From the NCBI GenBank assembly GCA_020465985.1, contig JAANYP010002863.1:62001-126000 (forward strand): 64,000 nt of DNA, written 5' to 3'. The position numbers were made by a program, and so were the translations under genes. Under the pieces are notes generated by a model. It ran no database searches and had not been told where the DNA came from. It saw nothing but the letters and a program-made list of their open reading frames with translations. Position 1 is the stretch's first letter, and each line of letters starts with the position of its first letter. Shown here piece after piece: positions 50,761-62,029 of this stretch. The DNA is from Centrapalus pauciflorus. Taxonomy: Eukaryota > Streptophyta > Magnoliopsida > Asterales > Asteraceae.

Positions 50761-51414
50761 AAAGAATCAGAGATATAAAGAAATTTTACGTAATATTAGC
50801 TTTCCAATCCCTAAAGAGGGTCTACCCAGCCATTTACGTCTAATGCAGCAAATAGTATCTTCTCAATATTTGCCATTGAGACTATCAAAAAGAATTTTTA
50901 AAACAACATAAAATCAACACTAATTTATTTCAATAAGAACTGCAATACAATAAAATGAGAGAATAAATGAAAACATAATCAGAAAAGGATACATCTCATC
51001 CCATGGTAGTTGGAACAAACAATAGAAGAGTGCCAAAATCAATACACTGATAAAAATTAAAAACGGGCTTAGCATCTTCATCCGCCTTCAACTAAGTAAA
51101 AAATTTTTTTTTTTATTTTTTAAAGGAAGGTAGGAGAATGTAGTTTGTGAAATAATGAGGTTTAGTATCGGATATTTATAGAAAAAAAATTCGACCATTA
51201 AACGGTCGAAAATATAACCGTTCAACGGTTATAAATCCGTTGTGGATTTTATAAAAAAGATTTGGAGGATAATGTCTCTTTAATATAAAAATGATGATTA
51301 GAAATGTAATTTAAGAAAAATGTTATTGACATAAAGGATGTGTATAAATAAGTTTAATGACGGATTAAATATAAGATATGTAAAAGAATCAATAATCATA
51401 ATTGTTAGTATTCA

Positions 51415-51655
51415 TAAATTAAATAAATGTCAGATTGTTAGATTGCGTAAATAAATGTTAGTAAACAAAAAATAAATGTTAGATTGCATAAATAAATGTT
51501 AGTTGCGGAAAGTAAATGTTAGTAACAATAAATAGATGTTAGTTAACATAAATAAGTAGGAGGCTTAGCTTTCCATAAATGTTAGTAATAAGAATATGAA
51601 AAAGAATAAATGTTAGTATATATAAATAAAAGTTTAGTAAACGTTAGTAGCCCTT
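51415..51655. repeat. ATAAATGTTAGT tandem-like array
   Basis: About ten spaced copies of ATAAATGTTAG in the presumed 5' leader of the minus-strand Copia. Confidence 0.6.
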
Positions 51656-51788
51656 GTATCCAATATGTAGTCATTTAGTTGTTAATTATGGTCTTTAACC
51701 ATATGTTTTGTTTTCAATTTATTTCATACCTTGAGTGAAGGGTGATTCTTGATTTGGTTGAGATATTGAGCTCCTCGTGCTGATAACG

Positions 51789-52023
51789 TGTTATAATCTA
51801 ACAGAAACTCAGATATTAAGAAATCACCAAGAGTAGTGAAAACCCTTTTGATGCATATATCTTTCTCTATGAACTCATGCATTTGATAAATCTTGATGAA
51901 CCTATTTATATACAAAAAATCACTATTCCCTATTTAATGAAATTACTATTTGATGTTGCTTACACACTTGGTAAAAGAGGAAGAGAATTCATCATCCATG
52001 TCCATAATTGTCCTTTTATAACA
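51789..52023 (-). repeat. 5' LTR of the minus-strand Copia
   Basis: 235 bp. Should hold the element's promoter. Matches 46460-46698 nearly base for base. Confidence 0.9.
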
Positions 52024-52028
52024 ATATT

Positions 52029-53256
52029 AAAATTTTAAGTTGGGTATATATTATATTATGAAGTTTTGGAGTGATATATATTAAATTCTCCCAAAATAGA
52101 AAATCATTTTAAATAGAAGAGGTGATCACTACTACCAAAAAAGAACACCTTCAGTCCTTCCTAATTAACCTGGGTTAACCCCGAAAAATGATTTTCTAAT
52201 CAACCTCCAACGGTGACATCTTCACCTTCGATGAAGTTCTGTCGACCCTTGAAGCACTTGAAGCTTCTATTTGTTCATCATCGGATTGTTGATTTAGACT
52301 TTGGATTTAATCTGTTACGTTTTGGATTTAATTTTGTTTCTCATTTTTCATCCAAAATTGTTTGTTGTTGAGAGGGTTGCCGGAAAAGATGGTGGTCAGA
52401 GCAAAATGCAACCGATTAAATCGATTGCAGTTCACTTTTCTGAGGAAAACCACAATTTTGATAAGTTTTAGTGTGATAGAGATTTTTTGTTACAACAAAA
52501 ACATTTTGGGGTTTTAATCGCAAAAATGATCCAACTTGAAAGATTTTTTTTTTAACAAAAATCCATTGATTATATTAAAAAATTTATTTAAATTAAATTT
52601 ACATATACTATTAGCCGCTTAATAATGTTCATCGATTATAATACAGAAAAGGTATCGTAAAAAACCTTTAAGTTTATTTTGGCAATTAAAACTCCTGACA
52701 AATCTTTATCACCAAATGGTTTAGCCGATAGCAACTTGATTACATATCAATTTTTTAAAAAGATTTTGCGTAAAAAAACCCTAACTTGTTATTTTTTTCA
52801 ATTAAGACGTACCCGAAACCATTTTTAATTGGACAAAAAAGCTTCAATCAACAAAAAATCAGAAAAATTGGGTTTTTCTAACCGATTGCATTTTGATGAC
52901 GTAGATTTATATAAAACTTTTGTTTATTAAACAAAGAACCCCTTCTCCTGCGAAACTCAATCATGTGATGAACCCTCCTGTTCTGACTGATCATATCAAA
53001 ATTTAAAAATGGAACCTAGATAAAAAAAAAGTCGAACACAAAATGAAACCTAAAAATAACACTCGTGAAAACAAAAATAAATCGATTCCATCTGCACAAA
53101 CGAAGTTGAAATTTAAATATAAGGAGTAAGAGTCAATCAAATATACATAGAGAAAATGAGCATCTCTGAACCCTAAAACAGATCTTTACCAACAACATGA
53201 ACAAAAAAGACCAAAAATGATCTGAAAATCGGTTAGACAAAATCGAAGAACACATT
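52029..53256. other. No recognisable gene
   Basis: Begins with the continuation of the 46.4-kb block repeat. Around 52770-52880 AAAAAACCCTAACTTG and CGAAACCATTTTTAATTGGA resemble one arm of the GGGATAATTGC Mutator MITE without its ends. A GC-richer run at 52190-52300 carries no ORF. Confidence 0.4.
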
Positions 53257-53548
53257 TGTTAGGATATGTTTTAGTTGATGAAAACAAAGTCTAGGGACTA
53301 GTTTTGTATTTTCTTGATAGTTAGTTAAATTGTATAAATAGCATCTTTGACTTTCTATTTTAAATATCTGACAGATTATCATTTTGTACACATTCGAATC
53401 AGAGAAAGCAGCCACTGTTCACGTATATTCTCAATCATCATTTTGTAATCATCAGTTCATCAATCTAATCATTTGGTCAGTGTTAATTCCTTTTATTGTT
53501 CTTATTAATTTCATATTGTTGATTGATTGGTAGAAACTTAATTTCACA
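53257..53548 (+). repeat. 5' LTR
   Basis: Starts TGTTAGGATATG and ends ATTTCACA, with TATAAATA at 53333-53340 as its likely promoter. The PBS follows after AT. Its start is inferred from the TG and the PBS position, since no second LTR is available for comparison. At 292 bp it would be short for a Sirevirus. Confidence 0.6.
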
Positions 53549-53550
53549 AT

Positions 53551-53562
53551 TGGTATCAGAGC
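53551..53562 (+). other. Primer-binding site (initiator Met tRNA)
   Basis: TGGTATCAGAGC is the standard plant Copia PBS complementary to the 3' end of initiator methionine tRNA. Confidence 0.95.
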
Positions 53563-53679
53563 ATTAGGGGTGAATTTTTCTGATTTGAGATTGCATATTT
53601 TCGAAACTGCTACTGTTCTTGAGCAATTTTTTTCGGAAAAACCCTAAAATCACTAAGGGTTTTGATTCTGTTGATCTTT

Positions 53680-54653
53680 GTAAGTGATAATTGGATCGAA
53701 GGTAAAGGATTCATATACGAATCAATTGAATATAAACTTGAATTGATTTATAAAACACAGAAAAAGATCTAGGCAATTTTGTTAAATTTTGAAAAGTGTT
53801 AAAACGGTTACTGTTTCATTGAAAAAGTCAAACCTAGATCTATTTTTGCACAAAGGTGTTTAACAAAAAGTGTTTGTATTCAAAACCTCACCTTCGATTA
53901 CAATTTGAGTGAAAATGGGCAATATTTGGATTTAATCTGAATTTCAGACTTGAAAAAGCTGAAAATATTAAGAAACTCGAAATATACACATCCTGTGTGT
54001 CATTCGAGTTGAGTACTTTGATTATTCGAGTTGAATATAACTGATATTCGAGTTGTCAACCTTTTAATTCGAGTTGACAAGCCTTTAATTCTAGTTGACA
54101 AGCCTTTAATTCGAGTTGACAACTTGTAATATTCGAGTTGACAAGCTTTTAATTCGACTTGACAACTTGTAATATTCGAGTTGACAACCTTGTCATTCGA
54201 GTTGACAACCTTGTCATTCGAGTTGACAACCTTGTAATTCGAGTTGACAACCTTTTAAACAAACTCGAATTTCAGAACAACCTCAATCGAGTTTCAAATC
54301 AAACTCAATCGAGTTTCAGATAAACTCAATCGAGTTTCAGAACAAACACAATCGAGTTTCAGATCAAATTTAATCGAATTTCAGATCAAAGACTCAATCG
54401 AGTTTTTCCAAAGACTCAATCGATTTTTACCAAGATTCAATCGAGTTTTCTACAAGAATCATTCAAGTTTTACTCTAAACTCATTCGAGTTTCACACTAT
54501 ACCCATTCGAGTTTCACTCAAAACACATTCAAGTTTAATACTTAGATCATTCGAGTTTGACACACACATTAATCGAGACTGTTGCAATATATCAAGTCTA
54601 TTCACTGTCTGAATTAAATTGATTATTGCTACTAACAAGTTACTGTGTTGTAG
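53680..54653 (+). other. Probable leader intron of gag-pol RNA
   Basis: A strong donor TTT|GTAAGTGAT at 53680 and an acceptor TGTGTTGTAG ending at 54653 enclose 974 bp with no ORF. The gag ATG follows at 54751. The intron is dominated by the ATTCGAGTT array. Splicing is inferred from the splice-site sequences only. Confidence 0.45.
53995..54580 (+). repeat. ATTCGAGTT repeat array 1
   Basis: About 12 units of ATTCGAGTTGACAA-type with a 17-20-bp period (53995-54255), then about 15 units of AATCGAGTTTCAGA-type (54280-54580). The same core word recurs in array 2 (62485-62960) and was not noticed elsewhere in the window. Confidence 0.85.
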
Positions 54654-54750
54654 ATATCAGTACTAATCTGTGTTTCAAAGTGTGATCAAAATTTTCAACC
54701 TCAATCGGAGTTCATCAGATCTTGGACAAGTTTCCCAAAGATTAATCAAT

Positions 54751-57700
54751 ATGTCTAAAGACGCACTGGCAATGGGATCAGAAACAAAACCCCCTATTTT
54801 ATACAGGGGTGAATATGTTCAATGGCGGGAGAGGTTTCTTGAATTTATCAGTTTTCATGATCTGTCCGAAGAAATGTTGAAATCCTTAACAGAAGGACCA
54901 GCCACTTTCATGGAAACGATCCCAGGAGTACCAACTGGTAATCCCCCAATTCCACCGAGGACTGTTGAGGTCACCAACCTGACAGAGGCCCAAAAGAAGA
55001 GAAAATTAGGGGACAAGACTGCCAGAAAGTTATTGTTGATATCAATACCAAATGATATTTACACTTGCCTGACAAATACAAAGACTGCTAAGTCAATTTG
55101 GGATGAAGTATGCAAAATCATGAGGGGATCTGACAGAGCTGCCACAAACAGGGCTAGAAACAGCCTAATGACGTTTGAGAATTTCAGAGCTCGTGAAGGT
55201 GAACTTCTGGAAAACACTTACCTCAGGTTTGTGAATTCCATAAGTGAAGTGAAAAGAAACGGAGTGACAAAGTCCAACCTGGACATCAATGTCAAATTTC
55301 TAAATGTCCTAAATCCTGAATGGGAAAAATATGCTATGATTATCCAACAAACAAAAGATATTGAGGAAATGGATTTTCATATGCTATTTGAAAACCTCGA
55401 CAACTATCAAGAAGTTGTGTTGAGAAAAATATCAGGAAAGAAGAAAGCTGAAAAAGAAACTGATGATCCACTAGCTCTACTGGCAGAGAAAAAGTATAAA
55501 TACAAGCTGAAAAAGGAGAAAAGAGATGTAATCAGCAGTACATCTTCCGAATCAGAATCCTCAGATTCATCTGCTGATTCAGAAATAGAAGAGATGAAAA
55601 AGCAGATGACATTGCTTACAAAAGCATTTCAAAAGAAATTTTACAGAAAGCCAACCAACAACAAGATGCGCTATAAAACAGGCTCAAGGAAAATTGAGAA
55701 AAAGGATAAATATGAGAAATCTGGAGAAAGTAGTGCACGAAAGACTGACAAATATGAAAAGTCAGACAAATCAGCCAAGAAAGAGTCAGAACAGAAATGC
55801 TACAACTGTGGAAAACTAGGTCACTATGCCCGTGAATGCAGATCTCCAGTAGTCAAAAACTCAGACTACTATACAAGAAAGGCTCTCTTATCAGAAGATG
55901 ATGACATCTTGGATGAAGATGCTCATATTTGTCTAAAGTCAGAAATTTTCAATGAATCTGAACTAAGTGAATCAGCTATGATAGCTGAAGATGAGGTATG
56001 GGTTGGATTGACTGATGAAGAGGATGCAGAAAGAAAAGAATCTGAGTCTGATGAAGAAGAAGCAACAGAAGAAGTTGTATTAATGGCAACTGGCCAAAAT
56101 GAAGCTGAAAATGATGAAGAGTCAGAGTCTGAAAACTCAGATGGTTCAGACAGACCGGAGGTAAATTCTAATCCAGACTCTGATATTGATGAATCATATA
56201 TATCAGAAGAAAAACTAACTAATATGGCCTTTATTCTTAAAAAGTTTGAAAAATCTTTAAAGGCAGAAAAGAAAAATGTTCATTCTTTGGAAAACAAACT
56301 TCGAAATGAACACAACTTAGTTCTAGACTTTTCCAAAGATAAAACATTAGCTTTACGAGCAGTCTCAGACTTACAAGATAAGGAAAGAGAACTTCAAAGC
56401 AATATACTCAATTTGAATCTCAAAATATCTGATTTACAAGAAAGACTGCGAATAGATGAATTAGAAGCCTCAAACTTTTCTGTAAAATATCATGCCATAT
56501 TTGAAGAAAGAACTAAACTTTATGAGAAAATAAAAAAGATGGAGGATGAATTTATTAAAAGAGGGCAAACAGATCAAACAATTTATTTAAATCAACCAAA
56601 AGACACAGAATTTTATAACTCTAAATCTGGAATTGGTCGGGAAAATCCTAAGTATCTGACAAAAGCAATATCAAGTTCACCAACACTATATGATGTCAGA
56701 TACATGAATTTAGGATTAAAAATGACATTTATGAAAGCATCTGAAGAAGTAGAATCTAGCGAAGAAATAAAAAGATTACGATCAGACAAAATGCAAAATT
56801 CTGGTGATTATACCAGAATAAATGAAACTAGCAACATTCTTGATATTAAAGAAGAGTACATTCAAACTTATTCTGAAAAGGATTTGTCTGAATTACCTAC
56901 TCAATCTCAAAAATTGTATTTGCCAAATTCAATTTTAGAACAGATAAATTCTGATTTAAAATTGAAAATTAAAAATTTTGAGACAGAGAATGGAACTCTC
57001 AAGGCTGAATTAAGAAAAATGGAACAAATGTTGCAAGATCAGCCTAAAAACACAAATGTGTCTGATCCACAATCATCTACTTCTCTAGATTCTATAAATA
57101 CAGAAAAAGAGTTTGATCTGTACATGCACTCTGATGTTAATTCATTAGATCAAATGTTTGGTAAAATTGGTGAATTTATCAAACCTTTGACTAACAAACA
57201 ATCAAATGGTAATAAAGAACCTGTTAAAATTCTGCAAAGAATGTCTACAGATTCTTTAAAATCATCTGAAAATTCACCATCATTACAACAAAAGAAGGAG
57301 AAAACAAAAATTATTGTTCAGTCTCCTAACTTTGAAAAGGGTGAATCATCTTCATCAACGAACTCAATTGCACGTAAAGTCCAATCTTCAAAAGGTATGA
57401 AAAACTTACAGAAAAAACGAGCATCTAAATCTACTAATTCTCATACTTCTTTTATGCCAGATATCATTGTGAACGGTTCGAGAAAACAAGTTTGGCGAAA
57501 GAAGAAAAGAGAACAGAAAAACAAGAGTATAAAACAAGAGTGGCGTGTGAAGGACAAAAATGTTACAGATAGAAATAGCAAAACTGAACAGTCTGTCTGT
57601 AATAATAATAATCTTGTTAAAAATTCTTGTATAAAGTTTTCAAGAACGGACTTAATTGCTTTGAATTCTTATGCTTGTAAGCCTGCAATTGTTAAATCTA

Positions 57701-57990
57701 ATAAGCTCTTATGGCAACCGAAAAAGATGGACCCATTTTATGAACAGAAAAAGGTTCCAAAGAAAAATATTTCAAAAGCAATTCCACCGCGAATTGTTCA
57801 AAAAAGGATACATAAGAGAACAGTTCAAAAATGGGTACCTAAAATAACTTCAAATGATAAGCTAAAAGTCATATCTGTTAGAAAAACAAATAATATTGTG
57901 CATGATTTACCTAAAACAAAAGTACCCAACTACAAGTGGGTACCTCATGTGCTACTTCGTCTTATAGGTAAACCATGTCTGGTACCTTGA
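54751..57990 (+). CDS. gag: Sirevirus-like Gag, 1079 aa
   Basis: Forms the particle and binds RNA during retrotransposition. ATG at 54751 (MSKDALAMGSETKPPILYRG); the open frame extends upstream to 54670 without ATG. Residues 1-230 match the Copia gag core (UBN2-like: TARKLLLISIPNDIYTCL, SIWDEVCKIM). The CCHC zinc knuckle CYNCGKLGHYARECRSP is at residues 350-366. The second half is an acidic, Ser/Glu-rich region (about 400-490), then a long Lys/Glu/Leu region with coiled-coil character (about 500-640) and a basic tail. The large post-knuckle extension is what makes this gag long. Intact to TGA at 57988-57990, where pol starts in the +1 frame. I cannot tell whether that shift is natural or an indel. 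Confidence 0.85.
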   Translation: MSKDALAMGSETKPPILYRGEYVQWRERFLEFISFHDLSEEMLKSLTEGPATFMETIPGVPTGNPPIPPRTVEVTNLTEAQKKRKLGDKTARKLLLISIPNDIYTCLTNTKTAKSIWDEVCKIMRGSDRAATNRARNSLMTFENFRAREGELLENTYLRFVNSISEVKRNGVTKSNLDINVKFLNVLNPEWEKYAMIIQQTKDIEEMDFHMLFENLDNYQEVVLRKISGKKKAEKETDDPLALLAEKKYKYKLKKEKRDVISSTSSESESSDSSADSEIEEMKKQMTLLTKAFQKKFYRKPTNNKMRYKTGSRKIEKKDKYEKSGESSARKTDKYEKSDKSAKKESEQKCYNCGKLGHYARECRSPVVKNSDYYTRKALLSEDDDILDEDAHICLKSEIFNESELSESAMIAEDEVWVGLTDEEDAERKESESDEEEATEEVVLMATGQNEAENDEESESENSDGSDRPEVNSNPDSDIDESYISEEKLTNMAFILKKFEKSLKAEKKNVHSLENKLRNEHNLVLDFSKDKTLALRAVSDLQDKERELQSNILNLNLKISDLQERLRIDELEASNFSVKYHAIFEERTKLYEKIKKMEDEFIKRGQTDQTIYLNQPKDTEFYNSKSGIGRENPKYLTKAISSSPTLYDVRYMNLGLKMTFMKASEEVESSEEIKRLRSDKMQNSGDYTRINETSNILDIKEEYIQTYSEKDLSELPTQSQKLYLPNSILEQINSDLKLKIKNFETENGTLKAELRKMEQMLQDQPKNTNVSDPQSSTSLDSINTEKEFDLYMHSDVNSLDQMFGKIGEFIKPLTNKQSNGNKEPVKILQRMSTDSLKSSENSPSLQQKKEKTKIIVQSPNFEKGESSSSTNSIARKVQSSKGMKNLQKKRASKSTNSHTSFMPDIIVNGSRKQVWRKKKREQKNKSIKQEWRVKDKNVTDRNSKTEQSVCNNNNLVKNSCIKFSRTDLIALNSYACKPAIVKSNKLLWQPKKMDPFYEQKKVPKKNISKAIPPRIVQKRIHKRTVQKWVPKITSNDKLKVISVRKTNNIVHDLPKTKVPNYKWVPHVLLRLIGKPCLVP

Positions 57991-60900
57991 CTCCGGCTGC
58001 TCCAAACATATGACCGGACAACGAGACACACTCACGGACTTTGTAGAAAAGTTCTGTGGGACGGTGAGATTTGGAAATGATCAGTTTTGTCCGATCAAAG
58101 GCTACGGAAGTCTCAAATACGACAAAATCACCATCCAAAAGGTCTTCTATGTTGATGGTCTTGGACACAATCTATTTAGTATTGGACAATTGTGTGATAA
58201 AGGGTTAGAAGTCAATTTCAAAGCCAATCGGTGCAGCATCAGATCCGGAGAAGGAAAAGAAATTTTGGCAGGAAACAGGAAAACAAATTTGTACTCCATT
58301 GATTTAGCATCGATTAATCTGAAGAAAGATGTCTGCTTATTGTCAAAAGCTACATCTAAAACAGCATAGCTGTGGCATCGTCGCCTTTCACATCTGAACT
58401 TCAATGAGTTAACCAACCTAGCAAAAGGAGGGTTAGTTAAAGGGCTGCCGACGCTCAAATTCCAAAAAGAGCAGTTATGTGCGGCATGTGAAAAAGGAAA
58501 GATGACAAGAGCCACACACAAATCCAAAACAGAACACTCATCCACGAGAGCACTGGAATTATTGCATATGGATTTGTGTGGACCAATGAGAGTACAAAGC
58601 ATAAATAAGAAACGATATGTATTGGTGATAGTTGATGACTATTCACGATACACGTGGGTTTTCTACCTGAGATCCAAATCAGATGCAACCGAAACGATCA
58701 TCGACTTCATCCGGAAAATACAAGTAAAGTTGCAACTCACAATTCAAACAATCCGCTCAGACAACGGAACAGAGTTCAAGAACAAATCACTTGACTCATT
58801 CTTGAATTCAATAGGAATTACACATCAGTTTTCAGCTGCTCGAACTCCACAACAAAACGGTGTCGTTGAAAGAAGAAATCGGACACTAGTGAAATCAGCT
58901 AGGACGATGCTGGCATATTCCAATTGACCATTATTTTTGTGGGCAGAAGCAGTTGCAACAGCTTGTTTCACACAAAATCGTTCAATAATAAATAAGAGAT
59001 TCGGAAAGACTCCTTATGAACTGATTAATAAACGAATACCTAATATTAAATTTTTCCATGTCTTTGGTTGCAGATGCTTTATTCTGAACGATAAAGACAA
59101 TCTTGGAAAGTTTAATCAAAAGGCAGATGAAGGAATATTCATCGGGTATTCAAAGGAGTCGGTTGCCTTCCGAGTGTACAACAAGAGAACCAAGACAGTC
59201 AACGAGAGCGTGAATGTCAAATTCGACGAAGGAGTGGTAATGGCTTCTGAACACACCAGTTCAGGACCCGAACCTAATATGCAGACTTCATTGGAGTCAA
59301 CTGAACAAAATGCTGAACACTCAGAATTACATAAGTTGTTTGAGAATTTTTGTATGAAGACTATTTTGAGAAGCCCAAAACTAATGTTCAAAATTTGGTG
59401 CCTGACAGGATTACTGAAGATCCAGTCATAGTCTCTGATCTTTCTCAACAACAAGGTTCAGAAGAAACTGGAGAAGCCTCAACAGCAAATGTGCAGTCAA
59501 CTACTGAGATTGTACAACCAATTGAACCTCCATATTCTTCTGAAACCCCCATTACTTCTGAACATTCAGAAGCTCCTACCTCAGATGTCCCACCAACAAC
59601 ATCTGAAGTAACTTCCGAACCATATCTAGATCTCAATCCCAACCAAGACCCAATAGAACCGTTTCCACATACAGTTAAATGGACAAGAAATCACCCAATA
59701 GAAAACATCATTGGTGATCCATCTGCGTCAGTCCAAACCAGAAGGGCAACTATAAATGAATGCTTATTTTCAAATTTTTTAAGTAAAATAGAGCCAAAGA
59801 ATGTAAAAGAAGCCCTTCTGGACGCTGATTGGATTGTGGCGATGCAAGAAGAACTGAACCAGTTCGAACGGTTAAAGATCTGGAGACTTGTTGAGCGCCC
59901 AAAAGACAAATCCATTATAGGCACGAAATGGATCTTTAAGAACAAGAAAGATGAACATGGTGTCATCATTCGGAATAAAGCTCGTCTCGTGGCCAAAGGA
60001 TACAACCAACAAGAAGGGATTGATTATGATGAAACATTCGCACGAGTTGCACGAATTGAAGCTATTAGAATGTTTTTAGCTTTTGCCGCTAATAAAAATT
60101 TTACAAGTATATCAAATGGATGTTAAAACTGCGTTTTTAAACGGGGAGCTAACAGATGAAGTATATACGTATCAGCCCGAAGGGTTTACTGATCCTTCGA
60201 AACCTGATCATGTATATATTTTAGATAAGTCATTGTATGGCCTTAAACAAGCACCTCGTGCTTGGTATGATGCACTTTCAACATATCTGTTGAAATATGG
60301 ATTTACAAAAGGTGCAGTTGACACAACCCTGTTTATAAAACGTCAGGGGTCAGATATCATAGTTATACAAATATATGTTAACGATATAATATTTGGGTCT
60401 ACAAATCCAGAATTTTGTAAGAAATTCGCATTTTTAATGTCCCAAAAATTCGAAATGAGCATGATGGGGGAAATAAATTTTTTCTTAGGATTACAAGTAA
60501 AACAATTAACTGATAGTATTTTTATCAATCAGTCAAAATATATACAAGACATGTTAAAGAAATTTAACATGGTCAATAGTACTCCTATGAAAACTCCCAT
60601 GGCTCCGGATTCAAAGTCAAAACTCGATGCGGACATCTCAGGGAAACCTGTAGATGTGACCCATTATCGAGGTATAATTGGGTCATTAATGTACTTAACA
60701 GCTAGTAGACCAGATATTATGTTTGCTACATGTGTCTGTGCTAGATATCAGGCAAATCCTAAAGAATCACACTTAACAGCTGCGAAACGAATTTTAAGAT
60801 ATCTCAAAGGAACTCCAAACCTTGGTTTGTGGTATCCTAGAGAATCTTCATTTAATCTGACTGCTTTTTCTGACGCTGATCACGCAGGTGATAAGATGGA

Positions 60901-61302
60901 CAGAAAGAGTACGTCTAGAGCAGTACAATTCTTAGGTGACAAACCCGTATGTTGGTCATCCAAGAAACAACATTGTGTTTCATTGTCTACAGCTGAAGCA
61001 GAGTACGTTGCTGTATCATCTTGCTGTTCTCAGGTGTTGTGGATGAAGAGCCAACTACGCGATTACAGGTTTACACCAAAGAAAATTCTAATATATTGTG
61101 ATTCTCAGAGCGCAATAGCTATTGCATCAAATCCGGTGCAACATTCAAAGGTATCATTTCATAAAAGATCATGTAGAAAATGGAAATATAGAATTATATT
61201 TTGTACCTACTGAATATCAACTAGCTGATTTGTTTACCAAAGCGTTAGATGAAAAGCGGTTTAATTTTTTGGTATACAAATTAGGTATGTTGAATCGTTA
61301 AG
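57968..61302 (+). pseudogene. pol: Sirevirus-like pol (protease, integrase, RT, RNase H), disrupted
   Basis: Domains in order: protease active site WYLDSGCSKHMTG (57980-58018); pre-integrase zinc finger (HRRLSH ... CAACEKGK, 58376-58500); integrase core with D (HMDLCGP), D (IRSDNGTEF) and E (NGVVERRNR); RT from about 59810; RNase H with SLSTAEAEYVAVSSC (about 60980). Breaks: TAG at 58366-58368, TGA at 58925-58927, frameshifts near 59345 and 60105, and a small deletion with frame change near 61150 removing RNase H residues. The RT box reads YVND (AAC at 60380-60382) where a catalytic Asp is expected. The element cannot support its own transposition. Confidence 0.9.
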
Positions 61303-61437
61303 ATTTAATAATTCAGTAGTTTAAAAATATAATTTTAAAATTTTCAATTTTTTAGTGATTTTATCTGATGTTAAATTCATGAATCATAAAAGGTTTATAT
61401 TTTTTTTGGAATTTAACAAGATCTGGATTGTCATGTG

Positions 61438-61576
61438 CAGGGGGAGCAGAAAAGAAATTTATCTGATTTTGAATAAATCTGATAAAAACTATCTGTTATT
61501 TTGTAGGGGGAGCAGAGCTGAGAAAATGAATATATTTTTGAGGGGGAGCAACTTTCAGAACTTCAAGGGGGAGCAA
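61438..61576 (+). promoter_or_regulatory. Four polypurine-tract motifs
   Basis: (A/T/G)GGGGGAGCA occurs at about 61439, 61505, 61541 and 61566 within 140 bp after pol. Polypurine tracts prime plus-strand DNA synthesis; multiplied copies of this motif are described for Sireviruses. Here they lie upstream of further transcribed-looking DNA, not directly before an LTR. Confidence 0.75.
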
Positions 61577-61849
61577 ATGAGTATTGTAAAGAGTTTTAAT
61601 ATTTTTTTGTGGTTTTCAAATTTTTTTTTTTTTTGTTGTTTTTTTTTGTGTGTGCAAATTTTTTAATTGTGTATATTTTTTTAGTACATTTTTAAAATTT
61701 TTTGTGTGTTTGTTGAAAAACAGAAATTTTTTTGTTTTGTGTGGTTTTAAATTTTGTTTGAAATTCAAATTTTATCTTGATATTTGTAATTTTTTTAGTC
61801 ACAATTTTGGGTGAAAACATAATTAGTGGGCTAATTTGAATTAAGATGA

Positions 61850-61910
61850 TGGGCCGGGTTGGTCAAAGTTGAAAAATAAAAAAAATGGGCCGGGTAAGTG
61901 TGCCTATAAA
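61850..61910 (+). promoter_or_regulatory. Second, internal promoter candidate
   Basis: Two ATGGGCCGGGT copies (from 61849 and 61885), each containing TGGGCC, a site II-like plant promoter motif, followed by TATAAA at 61905-61910. The DNA before it (61590-61830) is T-rich and empty. It would drive RNA for the downstream env-position ORF. Confidence 0.45.
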
Positions 61911-62029
61911 TTTGAATTTTCAAATTCAAATTCATTTTTCCGGAAAATATACTACTTCATCTTCTCCAACAAGATTTCTTCACTTCAAAGAAACCTCAAA
62001 CCCACAACCGACATTTTTTCTTCAAAATT

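Larger units (their letters stand above)
46460..52023 (-). mobile_element. Degenerate Copia LTR retrotransposon, 5.56 kb, minus strand
   Basis: Two LTRs of about 237 bp, over 95% alike by eye (46460-46698 and 51789-52023), both TGTTATAATC...TTTTATAACA. The 5-bp TSD ATATT lies at 46455-46459 and 52024-52028. On the minus strand the polypurine CCAAGGGGGAG abuts the left (3') LTR, and the primer-site-like CGTTATCAGCACGAGG abuts the right (5') LTR. The small LTR difference suggests a young insertion, yet the coding part is heavily decayed. It may have moved in trans as an already defective copy. Confidence 0.9.

Noticed and set aside
53995..54580. CRISPR-like array of ATTCGAGTT repeats
   Set aside because: Units are short, variable and irregularly spaced, lie in a plant retrotransposon leader, and have no cas genes.
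58147..58602. 151-aa minus-strand ORF and other minus frames across pol
   Set aside because: These are shadows of the plus-strand protease/integrase frame with no recognisable domain of their own.
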